Assembly: GCF_000255705.1 (NCBI RefSeq)
Contig: NZ_JH636439.1
Coordinates: 1,189,666 to 1,249,205, forward strand
Direction of reading: 5' to 3'
From: Zavarzinella formosa DSM 19928
GTDB lineage: Bacteria > Planctomycetota > Planctomycetia > Gemmatales > Gemmataceae
Length of the DNA stretch: 59,540 nucleotides
The notes beneath the pieces are model-generated. The model searched no databases and had not been told where the DNA came from. It worked only from the letters and a program-made list of their open reading frames with translations. A program made the position numbers and the translations under genes. Below are positions 44,100 through 53,083 of this stretch, piece by piece. How positions within the stretch are numbered: the first letter of the stretch is position 1; each line of letters starts with the position of its first letter.

Positions 44100-46829
44100 A
44101 TGATCGCATCTCGATTGCTCATCGGCGGCCTGCTTTGCCTCGGCTTGTTCATTATCACCTCTCCCGGCCGGGCAGACCCGCAAGATGACCGCAACAAACA
44201 ACTGGCCGACCTCGAAAAGCAACTCGCCGAACTACAAGCCAAACTTAAAATCCTGCGGGAAACGCCCATTCCCAAAAAGCTGACCCCGGCCGAGGAGATC
44301 ATTCCCGAGGCATGGGTGAACAAGTTCGCCTGGCGAAGCATCGGCCCGGCCACGATGGGGGGCCGTATCACCGGGTTGGCCGTGTATGAGGCCGACCCGA
44401 CCACCTATTGGGTGGCGACCGCAACCGGCGGCCTTTTGAAGACCACCAACAATGGGATCAACTTCGAGATCCAGTTCGACCATGAGACGACCAACTCCAT
44501 CGGGGCGGTCGTCGTGGCGCCTTCGAACAAGGAAATCGTCTGGGTGGGGACGGGAGAAAACAATCCCCGAAATAGTGTGTCGTGGGGGGATGGCGTTTAC
44601 AAATCTGTGAATGGCGGCAAAACATGGACGAACATGGGGTTGAAATCGTCGTTCCAAATCGGGGCGATTGCAATTCACCCAAAAACGCCGGACGTGGTGT
44701 ACGTCGGGGCGTTGGGGCGTCTCTATGGTCCGGGCGGGACACGCGGTTTGTTCAAGACCGAAGACGGCGGCAAATCTTGGCGAAACGTTCTCCCGCAAAT
44801 CGACGAGAAAACGGGCGTCATCGACATCATCATGAGTCCGCACCAATCGGAGACGTTGATTGTCGCCGCTTGGGAGCGCCAGCGGGATGAGTTTGATAGT
44901 TTCCGGGGCGACGCGAAAGTCCCGGCGGGTGCGGACGCTGATGCTTATGCTCCGTCGGTCGGGCATGGTCCCGGCAGCACGCTATACAAGACCATTGACG
45001 GCGGCAAAACGTGGACGAAACTGGTGAAAGGTTTACCAACGGTGAAAATGGGCCGGATCGGCTTGGATTGGTCCCGCAAGACGCCGAACACGGTTTTTGC
45101 GATCATTGACACCGAAAACGGCGGAAACGGAGTCCACACCGGCGGTGTGTACAAGAGCGCCGACGGCGGTGAATCATGGACCCGTGTGAACAGCATCAAT
45201 CTTCGGCCGTCTTATTTCAGTGTCATGCGCGTCGATCCGTCGGACGATGACACGCTGTATGTCCTTGGCCAATCGCTGGCCCGCAGCACGGACGGCGGCA
45301 AGACCTTCACGGCCGACAAGATCAATGCCGGTGTTCATCCCGGTCAACATGCCTTGTGGATCAACCCCAAAGACAGCCGCCATCTGATCGTCGGAACGGA
45401 TGGCGGTTTCTATGTGACGCATGACAAATGTGGGCGATGGGCCCACATGAACCATGCCTTTGCCTTGGGCCAGTTTTACCATGTGGCGGCGGACACCCGA
45501 AAACCATATCGGGTGTATGGCGGTTCGCTAGATAACGGTTCTTGGGGAGGTCTGTCGCAAACAACGCGCTGGCCGGAGTCGGCCAGCGCGGATTGGGGCT
45601 TCGTCAACGGTGAGGATGGCTTCGCATATTGTGCGGACCCGAAAGATCCCGACTTGCTGTATGCCCGGAGCCAGAACGGGGCGTTGATGCGGCGTGACCT
45701 GCGAACGAACACAGTTGTCTTCTTTCGGCCGCGTTCCGGGCCGGGCACGACGGCCGCTTTGCGGTTCAACCGGAACACACCGTTTCTGCTGTCGAGCCAC
45801 AATTCAGCCATCTATTACGCGGCCGGGAATTATGTGTTCAAATCCGTGAAACAGGGGGACGACCTGCAAGTGGCCTCCCCGGAGATTACCCGCACGAAAC
45901 GAGGCACGGCCACCACCCTCTCCGAATCGCCCAAAAACGCCGATGTGGTTTGGGTCGGCACGGACGACGGAGCCGTCTGGCTCACGAAGGATGGTTGCAA
46001 GACATGGACCAACCTCACGGAAAAATTCAAAGCGGCCGGTCTGCCGGGCCATCGCTGGGTGAATTGCATCGAGGCTTCCAAATGGGCCGAAGGCCGGGCG
46101 TATGTGGTGTTCGACGCCCACCGCTCGGATGATGAAACTCCCTATGTGTTTGTCACCGAGGATTTCGGCCAGACATGGAAATCAATCACCGCCAATCTGC
46201 CGACAGGTTCCACTCGTGTGTTGCGGGAGGACATCGTCAATCCAAACCTGTTGTACCTTGGCACAGAGTTCGCTGCCTTCGCCAGCGTCAATCGCGGAGC
46301 GGCCTGGACAAAGATCAACGGCGCCGCCGGGCTTCCCACGGTCGCGGTGCATGAGTTTGCCCAGCCGGTCACCGCAAATGATCTCGTTGTGGCCACGCAC
46401 GGGCGTTCGGTATGGGTGTTGGATGTCACCCCGCTTCGGCAGATGACTCCTGAAATTCTCAAGGGAAAAACAAGTCTGATGATCCCCTCCTCGGCGATCC
46501 AATGGCAAAGTGTGCTCGGCGGTTCGCCATTCGGCGCCTCGGCCCGGCGATACGCGGGGCAAAACCCTCCAAGGATCGCCCATTTTGATTACACCATTTT
46601 CGGAAAGCCAAACACCGTTGGCATCAAAGTGCTGGATGTGACGGCGAAACGCCGGACGCCTTATGGCAGCGGGTTGGGCAAAGTCCGGTGGGTGGCGGAG
46701 CGGACCATTGGCTGGCTGCACAACTTTCGGAAACTGAGGGTCGTGACCGAGAAGACCCAACAGATGCAACTGGCCCTGTTGAACCTCGGTCTCAGCCTCA
46801 TCTGCTTTGGCTGCTTTTGCAGTTCATAA
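44100..46829 (+). CDS. BNR-repeat (sortilin/VPS10-like) exported protein, C-terminus replaced by transposase remnant
   Basis: A 909-codon chimera. Residues 1-851 form an exported BNR/sortilin-like beta-propeller: signal peptide MIASRLLIGGLLCLGLFIIT, coiled segment NKQLADLEKQLAELQAKLK, then many SxDxGxxW motifs (SVNGGKTWTNM, TEDGGKSWRNV, TIDGGKTWTKL, SADGGESWTRV). The family normally continues with a further domain after KVLDVT. Here the frame passes from VLDVTAKR directly into an IS5-family transposase end (852-909). The original C-terminal domain is therefore lost, and the chimera may be non-functional. Confidence 0.85.
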   Translation: MIASRLLIGGLLCLGLFIITSPGRADPQDDRNKQLADLEKQLAELQAKLKILRETPIPKKLTPAEEIIPEAWVNKFAWRSIGPATMGGRITGLAVYEADPTTYWVATATGGLLKTTNNGINFEIQFDHETTNSIGAVVVAPSNKEIVWVGTGENNPRNSVSWGDGVYKSVNGGKTWTNMGLKSSFQIGAIAIHPKTPDVVYVGALGRLYGPGGTRGLFKTEDGGKSWRNVLPQIDEKTGVIDIIMSPHQSETLIVAAWERQRDEFDSFRGDAKVPAGADADAYAPSVGHGPGSTLYKTIDGGKTWTKLVKGLPTVKMGRIGLDWSRKTPNTVFAIIDTENGGNGVHTGGVYKSADGGESWTRVNSINLRPSYFSVMRVDPSDDDTLYVLGQSLARSTDGGKTFTADKINAGVHPGQHALWINPKDSRHLIVGTDGGFYVTHDKCGRWAHMNHAFALGQFYHVAADTRKPYRVYGGSLDNGSWGGLSQTTRWPESASADWGFVNGEDGFAYCADPKDPDLLYARSQNGALMRRDLRTNTVVFFRPRSGPGTTAALRFNRNTPFLLSSHNSAIYYAAGNYVFKSVKQGDDLQVASPEITRTKRGTATTLSESPKNADVVWVGTDDGAVWLTKDGCKTWTNLTEKFKAAGLPGHRWVNCIEASKWAEGRAYVVFDAHRSDDETPYVFVTEDFGQTWKSITANLPTGSTRVLREDIVNPNLLYLGTEFAAFASVNRGAAWTKINGAAGLPTVAVHEFAQPVTANDLVVATHGRSVWVLDVTPLRQMTPEILKGKTSLMIPSSAIQWQSVLGGSPFGASARRYAGQNPPRIAHFDYTIFGKPNTVGIKVLDVTAKRRTPYGSGLGKVRWVAERTIGWLHNFRKLRVVTEKTQQMQLALLNLGLSLICFGCFCSS
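46653..46829 (+). mobile_element. IS5-family transposase 3' remnant
   Basis: The last 58 codons of the preceding frame read RTPYGSGLGKVRWVAERTIG, then WLHNFRKLRVV, with LNLGLSLICFGCF near the end. This matches the conserved C-terminus of IS5-family transposases (HGSGLGxxRWVVERxxxWLxxFRRLR...LICW). The upstream DDE part of the transposase is absent. The junction lies at about 46640-46655. The right boundary of the element was not identified but is probably within 46830-46860. Confidence 0.85.
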
Positions 46830-46937
46830 AGTTAGAGGCTCAAGCCGGTTGAGAAAATCCAGAAAGATTCGGTCGATACTGTCGATGATCGGAAACCAAA
46901 TCCGACATCAAAAAATGACACGGCCGACGACGAAAAA

Positions 46938-47183
46938 ATGAAGCAGACAGACATCGCCGCTGCCGTCGGGATGAGCATCGCTTCAATTATCGTGATCATT
47001 GTCATCACCGTGGAATTTTCATTGATCCCGTTCTTCATTACAATGATGAGGGGGCACAATAATCTAGCACCAATTTTCCTCATTTGCCTCTTCTTTGGCT
47101 GGTCATGTATTGGCTGGATTATCGCATTAGTCTGGTCATTTTCAGACAATACCCGAGCAAACAGATATCGCCAAAGGTGGTAA
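46938..47183 (+). CDS. Small membrane protein of the superinfection-immunity type
   Basis: An 81-residue protein with two transmembrane helices. The second, PIFLICLFFGWSCIGWIIAL, matches the GWxxIGWxxALVWxF signature of the superinfection-immunity (Imm_superinfect) family, known from phage T4 Imm but spread widely in bacteria. The frame stays open upstream to 46838 (KDSVDTVDDRKPNPTSKND), so the ancestral protein may have been longer and been cut by the insertion that left the transposase end. Function in this host is unproven. Confidence 0.65.
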   Translation: MKQTDIAAAVGMSIASIIVIIVITVEFSLIPFFITMMRGHNNLAPIFLICLFFGWSCIGWIIALVWSFSDNTRANRYRQRW

Positions 47184-47511
47184 GACTCAATCTGCTTCTG
47201 GCTCATTGCCAAATTAATTTGGGAATGAGCTGGTTGATTGGCTCTGTCCAAAATTATTTAAGCGGGATGACAGAAAGGTTTTAAGAGCGTTCGGAAAACA
47301 ATGAAGAGAACTCGTGAAAATGAGGGATTTCGCCTCATTGTTTCCGAACGCACTTACCTGCATACTGCCAAAACGCTAAAAAACGCACTAATTCTCGAAT
47401 ACCCTTAAATATTTGCTGGAAGCAGTGGCGGCGGATTTTGTGATGACGAAATCGTGAAGATTTAACCGTCCGTATTTTTGCACACCTTTCGATTTTTAAA
47501 AGGACAGAACG
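47184..47511. repeat. Intergenic region with overlapping inverted repeats
   Basis: No gene is seen in 47184-47511. GCGTTCGGAAAACAATGA (47287-47304) is complementary to TCATTGTTTCCGAACGC (47335-47351) apart from one bulged A. Inside, AATGAGG (47318-47324) pairs with CCTCATT (47333-47339), sharing bases with the outer right arm, so the two stems cannot both form. It lies 160 bp before the AhpD-fusion gene. Confidence 0.7.
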
Positions 47512-48630
47512 ATGAAACTGCGGAACAGTGTCGAAGCCGCCGCCAGTCTTAAGGCGTTGCAAGAATGTGGCTTGCTCAACGGACACGAAATTGAAGTCGT
47601 CAACCGATTGGGCAAACCAGATTCTCCGGTCGATCAAGCTATCACACTGGCGGAGACGGTGCATCTGCATATCAAGGTGGACGACACGCACCAGCTTCCG
47701 ATCAATGAATTCTTCAAAGCGGGCGCGAGCCTGGACCACCAGAAAGACGGGTTTGTCAAATACCGTTTTCCCGGCGCCGTCAATGCCATCTTTTCGCACA
47801 TCAAAGTTTCGCAAGATGAGTTGATCGAGACGCCGGAAAATCGCCGCCCTCGTCCGTTCCTTGACCATATCGGGGTGGACATGCGTGACGAAACGGCCGC
47901 GGTGCGTCAAACTTTCGACTCGCTGCCGGGAGTCGCGGCGACGCACAACTGGGCGCATGCCTCGCAGGGCGGAGCGGGGCGCCCTGTCTATTGCTGCCAC
48001 GTCGAAGTGGCCGAGAAACACTGGCTTTATCCGCCGGATCAGGGCGAACACAAGGGCATCCCCTTGGAGTTCGCTTACGGCCCGCTGAAGGTGAATCCGG
48101 GCAAAGTGGGTTGCGATTTGCGGCCGGCCAATCCCGACAAAATTGACCCGGCTTCGATTTCCTGTTGCGGAACCGCCCCCGCCTCATCTTCAGTCGAATC
48201 CACGGCCTCCTGTTGCGGGACCGCCGACGAATCCGCCGCCCAACCCGCATCAACGGGCGCGGGATACTATCAACCGCAGGATTTGGGACGATTCGCCGAA
48301 ATTGGCCGCACGAACCCCAAATTGGCGGAGGGATTCTTCGGTTATTACGGCCAGGTCATGGCGGATGGAAATCTGACCAGGCGTGAAAAAAGCCTGATCG
48401 CCCTCGCGGTGGCGCATGCCTTGAAATGCCCCTATTGCATCGACTCCTACACCTCAACGCTCCACAAGATGAATGTGAGCGAGGCCGAGATGTTCGAGGC
48501 CGTGCATGTTGCCAGTGCGATGGCGGCGGGGATCACATTGGTTCACGGTGTGCAGATGATGAACAAGATCGACCAGATCGGCGCGAGTCATCAAAATGGG
48601 GTGGCTCTCGGCGTCAAGTCGGGAAACTGA
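47512..48630 (+). CDS. AhpD-like (arsenosugar-associated) protein fused to an unrecognised N-terminal half
   Basis: A 372-residue protein in two parts. The C-terminal 125 residues (YYQPQDLGRFAEIGR; LTRREKSLIALAVAHALKCP; EAVHVASAMAAGITLVHGVQ) match the carboxymuconolactone decarboxylase/AhpD family, closest to the arsenosugar-biosynthesis-associated peroxidase-like group. CPYC at 306-309 gives the redox pair. The N-terminal 210 residues (HLHIKVDDTHQLPINEFFKA; FLDHIGVDMRDETAAVRQTF) were not recognised. The linker carries two Cys-Cys-Gly motifs at 218-220 and 234-236. No radical-SAM arsenosugar gene is adjacent. Role in redox or arsenic handling is inferred. Confidence 0.8.
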   Translation: MKLRNSVEAAASLKALQECGLLNGHEIEVVNRLGKPDSPVDQAITLAETVHLHIKVDDTHQLPINEFFKAGASLDHQKDGFVKYRFPGAVNAIFSHIKVSQDELIETPENRRPRPFLDHIGVDMRDETAAVRQTFDSLPGVAATHNWAHASQGGAGRPVYCCHVEVAEKHWLYPPDQGEHKGIPLEFAYGPLKVNPGKVGCDLRPANPDKIDPASISCCGTAPASSSVESTASCCGTADESAAQPASTGAGYYQPQDLGRFAEIGRTNPKLAEGFFGYYGQVMADGNLTRREKSLIALAVAHALKCPYCIDSYTSTLHKMNVSEAEMFEAVHVASAMAAGITLVHGVQMMNKIDQIGASHQNGVALGVKSGN

Positions 48631-48651
48631 TACCAAGCGATGGCCAGATTC

Positions 48652-48675
48652 AGAGCCGGAAAGGAACCCGGCTCT
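48652..48675 (+). terminator. Candidate terminator hairpin after the AhpD fusion
   Basis: AGAGCCGG (48652-48659) pairs with CCGGCTCT (48668-48675) around an 8-base loop, 21 bp after the stop codon. No U-run follows. The AGAGCCGG core recurs in the palindrome at 39945-40029. Confidence 0.45.
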
Positions 48676-48829
48676 TGGAACTGTCGGCAGTCAAATTGAC
48701 TTTTACCACAGTTCGGTGGATGCCCCGGCTATCCGGCTCCGCCAGCACTTCTGTCACAACTCATATCCCGCAAATAGGGTGAATGGCAAAATTCACAAAC
48801 CATAACAGCGTTGCGCAGAGAAAATACGA

Positions 48830-48991
48830 CTAATCGTTCTTGCCCTTCACCGGAGCGCCTTTGAATGGAGCCAGCTTGGCGCCGGGAGCCGGCTTGGGAC
48901 CATCGCCCGGTTGGGGAGCGGTGGGTGTCGAACTGCCACAACCGATGCCGATGATCGACATCATGACCAAAAGAACCATTGATTTCTTCAT
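48830..48991 (-). CDS. Small lipoprotein (53 residues)
   Basis: A short gene read on the minus strand from the ATG at 48991 to the TAG at 48830-48832. MKKSMVLLVMMSIIGIGC is a lipoprotein signal with the acceptor Cys at position 18. A Pro/Gly-rich mature peptide (GSSTPTAPQPGDGPKPAPGA) ends in KGAPVKGKND. Small Pro-rich lipoproteins of this kind are common in planctomycetes. AGG lies 9 bases before the ATG. The hexanucleotide array at 49033-49068 sits in the likely promoter region. No function known. Confidence 0.7.
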   Translation of the reverse strand: MKKSMVLLVMMSIIGIGCGSSTPTAPQPGDGPKPAPGAKLAPFKGAPVKGKND

Positions 48992-49032
48992 TAAGCCAAC
49001 CTGCATGGTGATGATGACAATGAAGCCGCAAA

Positions 49033-49068
49033 CTCATGCTCATGCTCATGCTCATGCTCATGCTCATG
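49033..49068. repeat. Six tandem copies of CTCATG
   Basis: Six exact, contiguous copies of the hexamer CTCATG fill 49033-49068. The array begins 42 bp upstream of the small lipoprotein start and lies 57 bp past the stop of the DUF1559 gene. It is prone to slippage and could change promoter spacing. Frames read through it give Met-Ser or His-Ala repeats that are not real proteins. Confidence 0.9.
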
Positions 49069-49124
49069 CGCAGAGTTGCGGCATATAAGCAAAGATGCGC
49101 AATGCGACCGGCTTATTATCGAAT

Positions 49125-50213
49125 TTACCAATCCGAGCCCAAGACCAAGCCATCGTTTGGAATAAGCGCGAGATTGTAGGTATATTGGCTCATGCTCGCC
49201 GACAGACCTCGCACACTGCCATCGCCCATTCCCACCATTACCACCGGATGAGAGCTCGCCGCGTTCAAACCAATCATATTGGTGTATGAGCCTTGGGGGT
49301 TTGACTCGGCCGCCGCTTTGGCCGCCGCGCACTGGCCCGGAGTCACATTCGCGTGAAATTGAGCGTTGGGTGGAGTCCGATTAAGGCTGGGATAAGTGGC
49401 GTTGGTGTAATAAGCGATATTCGGCCAGTGATAAAAATTCCAAGAAAGATAGTTGAAAGCCCATCCGTAAGGATATGCCGAGCAGGTTTCGAGGGTTTCC
49501 GCCCAGTAAATCGTGTTCGACAAGCCGTCGGTGACGCCAGCGATACTTGCGGGGCCGCCGAGGAACGAGGTGCCGCCAGAATAGGTTGTTGTCGGCAGGC
49601 CTTGGGCGCTCGCAGTCGGAGCAACTCCGGGTGTGCTGCTGGGCGTGACAGTGCATTGTCCCGCAAATACGAGGTTATTGTATTGGTAGTTGTTCCATCC
49701 AAACACTGGGTCTGTGTACCCTGGAATATTATTGACCGTACCCGCCGTGTTAACGAATTTCCAATTTGATGGAAGCGTATTGGAAGCCCAGTCAGACGGG
49801 CAGATATACGATCGGATCGTTGGGTAACTGCCATAAGGAGCACCGGCCGTGGTGGTTGCCATAAATGTCGTCATTTTGCCGAAAGCATTCGACTGCTCGA
49901 TGTACGGCAAAATGAATACTTGGGGACTGAAAGGCCCGTTGGGACCGAATTTGGCAGTGGGGTCCGCGGGATCTGGAGGACTGCCCGGAGGATAAGTGCC
50001 AAATGCGGACGGCATGATACCATTGTTGGTGTCCGCGCAACCAATCGTCGCCAGGGTGATTTGTTTTAGGTTGTTCGAGCATGCCATGCGGTTGGCGGCC
50101 GACCTGATCTTCTGGACCGCCGGGAGAAGCAGGCCGATGAGGATCGCAATGATGGCAATCACCACCAACAATTCGATGAGCGTGAATGCTCTTCGAGCGT
50201 TTCGACGGAACAT
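49125..50213 (-). CDS. DUF1559 domain-containing prepilin-like protein
   Basis: A 362-residue DUF1559 protein. [20 protein letters not shown] is the prepilin leader, here with Ala in place of Gly before the cleavage site (RRAFTLIE), which may affect processing. The [20 protein letters not shown] linker and the late [20 protein letters not shown] motif are kept. The middle is enriched in Asn, Tyr and Thr compared with the two shorter homologues in the window. TAGGAG 8 bases upstream supports the start at 50213. Confidence 0.9.
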   Translation of the reverse strand: MFRRNARRAFTLIELLVVIAIIAILIGLLLPAVQKIRSAANRMACSNNLKQITLATIGCADTNNGIMPSAFGTYPPGSPPDPADPTAKFGPNGPFSPQVFILPYIEQSNAFGKMTTFMATTTAGAPYGSYPTIRSYICPSDWASNTLPSNWKFVNTAGTVNNIPGYTDPVFGWNNYQYNNLVFAGQCTVTPSSTPGVAPTASAQGLPTTTYSGGTSFLGGPASIAGVTDGLSNTIYWAETLETCSAYPYGWAFNYLSWNFYHWPNIAYYTNATYPSLNRTPPNAQFHANVTPGQCAAAKAAAESNPQGSYTNMIGLNAASSHPVVMVGMGDGSVRGLSASMSQYTYNLALIPNDGLVLGSDW

Positions 50214-50775
50214 GAATGACACTCCTAGGGGGAAATTGAATCAGGCGGGTTCCGGGCGGCGCGCACAATGATGCCCTGAAATCTCAGGGCTTTGTGGAGT
50301 TGTCGGGCTGACAACCAACTCGTTTCATGAGGCTCGAACTTCGGCAATCCGTGCTTGCCAAGCGTTTTCGTCATTCGCACGCCCCAAATTGGATTCAGGC
50401 AAGAAATTTGGGACCACGGGTCTACTGATACAATGACAATAGGGCAGTTGACAATACGTTGACGCCCCGACTTTCTAGAAATTCATTTTTTTCCGTACTT
50501 GTTCGGCGCGAGCATGAATGGCGTCAAAATTGCCATGTTTTCCGACAACAATGCTTGAGAACTAAATAATTATTCCACGACGAGCGTCCTAATCCGGCCT
50601 GTCCGGTTGCGGTGCAACCCGGTGCGGATCGACGAACCTGGACTCCCCCAAAGAAGCAAAAAGGGGTGAATTTGGCTCCCCCCGGACTTCGCGGAAAGAC
50701 CGTGCTTTCATTGGCTCCTTGGTTACAATGCCCCAAAATTGGATCAGCCCGCCGACACCGTGAGAGGCGTCATTG
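50214..50775. other. Intergenic region between divergent genes, no gene seen
   Basis: This 562-bp region separates the divergent DUF1559 and cyclase genes. It is AT-richer around 50400-50570 and contains a TTGACAATACGTTGACG tract at 50448-50464. A GTTGTCGGGCTGACAAC dyad lies near 50298-50314. No reading frame with a start signal is convincing. Promoters for both flanking genes presumably lie here. Confidence 0.5.
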
Positions 50776-51603
50776 ATGTTCGATGAACCGTTTGAAATCA
50801 TTGACCTTGGCACGTATTTGGACCAAGCCGCTTACCCGCCGTTTGGCTACCAAGTGAAGCACGTCAACCACAAACAGGGGGCCAAGGCGATGATTAACCG
50901 TCAGCGCCGCCTTGGCCACTTCGAGAACCACACGCGTCTCACCAACGAAGATGACTTCCCCGACTCAATTGGTTTTGCGTGGAGTTACGTCCAGCTCACC
51001 GACCACACCGGCAATCACATCGACGCCCCCTACCACTTCGGCCCCGTCTGCGAAGGCAAGCCGGCCAAGACCATCGACCAAGTGCCGCTGTCGTGGTGCG
51101 CCGGGCCGGGCGTTCGTCTCGACTTCCGTCAGTGCATGGGCCGCGACATTACCCTCGATGAAATCCGCCGCGAACTCGACCGTATTGAAATTGAAATGAA
51201 ACCGGGCATGATCCCGCTGCTGTGGACCGGAGCCGACGCTAACATCGACGACGAAACAAAATATTGGCCGTGTCAGGCCGGCCTGTCGCTCGAGGGGCAG
51301 AGCTACTTTCTCGACTGCGGAGTGCGGCTCATCGCCATTGACGCTTACGCGATGGACGTCTCGTACAACACAATGCAAGAGGAGTTCCAGAAAGACACGC
51401 CGATGTTCTACCCGGCGCACTTCTCGGGGCGCGAACGCGAGCATCTCCATCTGGAAAAGCTAACGAACCTGGGTTCGCTGCCTCGGCCGCACGGCTTCTA
51501 TTTCACGGCGTATCCGATGAAAATCCGCGGCGGCAGCGCCGGTTGGGTCCGGCCCGTGGCGATGGTTCCGCGCAGTCATTTTCCGAACGGACAGACATCA
51601 TGA
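50776..51603 (+). CDS. Cyclase family (kynurenine formamidase-like) metal-dependent hydrolase
   Basis: A 275-residue protein of the cyclase/kynurenine-formamidase family. The metal-binding motif HxGxHxDxPxH appears as DHTGNHIDAPYHFG near residue 80. The later MIPLLWTGADANIDD and FLDCGVRLIAIDAYAMD are family-like. Members hydrolyse amides such as N-formylkynurenine or act on other small cyclic compounds; the substrate here is unknown. The ATG at 50776 is preferred to TTG at 50773, with GAGAGGCG upstream. Its end overlaps the solute-binding gene by 4 bp (ATGA). Confidence 0.85.
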   Translation: MFDEPFEIIDLGTYLDQAAYPPFGYQVKHVNHKQGAKAMINRQRRLGHFENHTRLTNEDDFPDSIGFAWSYVQLTDHTGNHIDAPYHFGPVCEGKPAKTIDQVPLSWCAGPGVRLDFRQCMGRDITLDEIRRELDRIEIEMKPGMIPLLWTGADANIDDETKYWPCQAGLSLEGQSYFLDCGVRLIAIDAYAMDVSYNTMQEEFQKDTPMFYPAHFSGREREHLHLEKLTNLGSLPRPHGFYFTAYPMKIRGGSAGWVRPVAMVPRSHFPNGQTS

Positions 51604-52745
51604 TGAAGACCTCGCTTGATCGCCCGCTCACCCGCCGGGGTTTACTCGGGGCGGCCGGTGTCGGCTTGGCCGCGGCCTTGGGTTGCTCGTCTCGCAATTC
51701 TGACGTGGGTGGAAACGGCGGCGAATTCAAGGGCCAAAAACTGCGAGTGTTCGTCTACACCGGGGCTGCGGAAAAGAATTTTCGAGAGTCGTTTTTGCCT
51801 CGCTTCGAGGCGAAGACTGGCGCCACCGTCGTCGTTGATCCGGGCTGGTGGGACTCGATCCCCAAGTTGAAGGCATCACCGCCGGGGCAGCCGGCGTTCG
51901 ATCTGGTGCTCACTGACGCGACGCAAGGCTATCCCGCAATCAAAGAAGGATTGTTTCAAAAACTCGACCTGTCTCGCATCCCGAATGTGTCGAACCTCAG
52001 TCCGTCAGTTCTCGACAATTGGGTGCATCAGGACGGCTACGGCATCACGTTTCCCGATTCCTTGATGACGCTGGCTTGCAACAAGAATCTGATCGATTTC
52101 GAGCCGAAAAGCTGGGGCGACTTGCTCAAGGACGGCGTGAAGGGCAAACTCGGGCTGTACAACTCGTTTTACATGTCGCTTTACACCTTCGCCTGCATGA
52201 AGGTGTCGCAAGAGGGCAGGCCCGGCGCCGCCCATGCGGAGGTGAGCAACAACCTCAAGGGGGTCTTCGACTTTGCCAAAGCTCACCGGGACCGGGTCAA
52301 ATTCTGGTGGCCAACCTCGACCGACATGGTGCTGAATCTGTCGCAAAAGAACTGCGCCATCGGCAACATGCACTCTCGTGAAATCTTGCAGGCGCTGCCG
52401 CACAGAAAGGAACTCGGGGCGATGGTGCCGGCCGAGGATCGCGCGTGCGTGCAGTACATGTGGGTCATTCCCGAAGGCACCAAAGTGAAAGCGCTTGCCG
52501 AAGAAGCGATTAACGTCCTGTTGAGCGAAGAAGTGCAGACCGATTACGCCAGACACGGCTCGATGACATCCGTTCTCTCGGCCGCCAAAAAAGTCGCAGA
52601 GGAAGACTCGCTCTGGAAGCAGATTTTCCCCTCGACCGAAGAGCAACTCAAGGCGATCCAATATTACCCCTACGAAGCATACTTCAAGGATTGGGACAAC
52701 ATCGTGGCAACCTGGGATCAAGAAGTTTTGCGGAAGGGAAGATGA
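51600..52745 (+). CDS. Tat-exported extracellular solute-binding lipoprotein
   Basis: A 381-residue periplasmic binding protein of the iron/thiamine/aminoethylphosphonate type (SBP family 1/6). The N-terminus LTRRGLLGAAGVGLAAALGC has a twin-arginine motif and a lipobox (Cys29). FVYTGAAEKNFRESFLPRFE and FDLVLTDATQGYPAIKEGLF open the two lobes. The ligand is unknown. It overlaps the cyclase gene by 4 bp, suggesting that the cyclase acts on the imported compound. No permease or ATPase follows. A truncated paralogue lies at 58879. Confidence 0.85.
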   Translation: MMKTSLDRPLTRRGLLGAAGVGLAAALGCSSRNSDVGGNGGEFKGQKLRVFVYTGAAEKNFRESFLPRFEAKTGATVVVDPGWWDSIPKLKASPPGQPAFDLVLTDATQGYPAIKEGLFQKLDLSRIPNVSNLSPSVLDNWVHQDGYGITFPDSLMTLACNKNLIDFEPKSWGDLLKDGVKGKLGLYNSFYMSLYTFACMKVSQEGRPGAAHAEVSNNLKGVFDFAKAHRDRVKFWWPTSTDMVLNLSQKNCAIGNMHSREILQALPHRKELGAMVPAEDRACVQYMWVIPEGTKVKALAEEAINVLLSEEVQTDYARHGSMTSVLSAAKKVAEEDSLWKQIFPSTEEQLKAIQYYPYEAYFKDWDNIVATWDQEVLRKGR

Positions 52746-53083
52746 TCTGCTTCGTCGACCCAACGATATCTTGAGAACTGGGCAGATTTTATTGAATAGT
52801 GTTTGACTCGGACCAGTCCAGTAACAAGAATCTAACCTTGCCCTGATCCAGTTGTCACGCTCATGCCTGCGGGCAGATTCGAAAATGAACTGCACAATGG
52901 GTGTCATACCCAAAGCGTGAAAAAGCGTTGGCTGAGTTTGACGGCGAGAAGGAATCCGAACACGCCGCCGTCGGCACACCACCCCCGCCGGAAGTTGAAT
53001 CGCCCGGTTAGGGGGGTCAGCCAGCCACAAGATCAAACTTGCCCCGAAAAAGTGATGGCGTTGCTTAATCGCGGAGGTTTTGT
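52746..53083. other. Intergenic region with a possible gene remnant
   Basis: No intact gene is seen in this 338-bp gap. Between about 52895 and 53010 the plus strand has a short open frame ending EKALAEFDGEKESEHAAVGT then PPPPEVESPG and a stop. It lacks a start and looks like the end of a decayed gene. GGAGG at 53073-53077 belongs to the next gene. Confidence 0.4.

Noticed and set aside
49033-49068. Possible CRISPR array
   Set aside because: The copies are contiguous 6-bp units with no spacers and no cas gene is in the window.
48840-49088. Frame with a His-Ala repeat and antisense frame with a Met-Ser repeat across the hexamer array
   Set aside because: Both arise from reading the CTCATG repeat; the lipoprotein gene in another frame explains the region.
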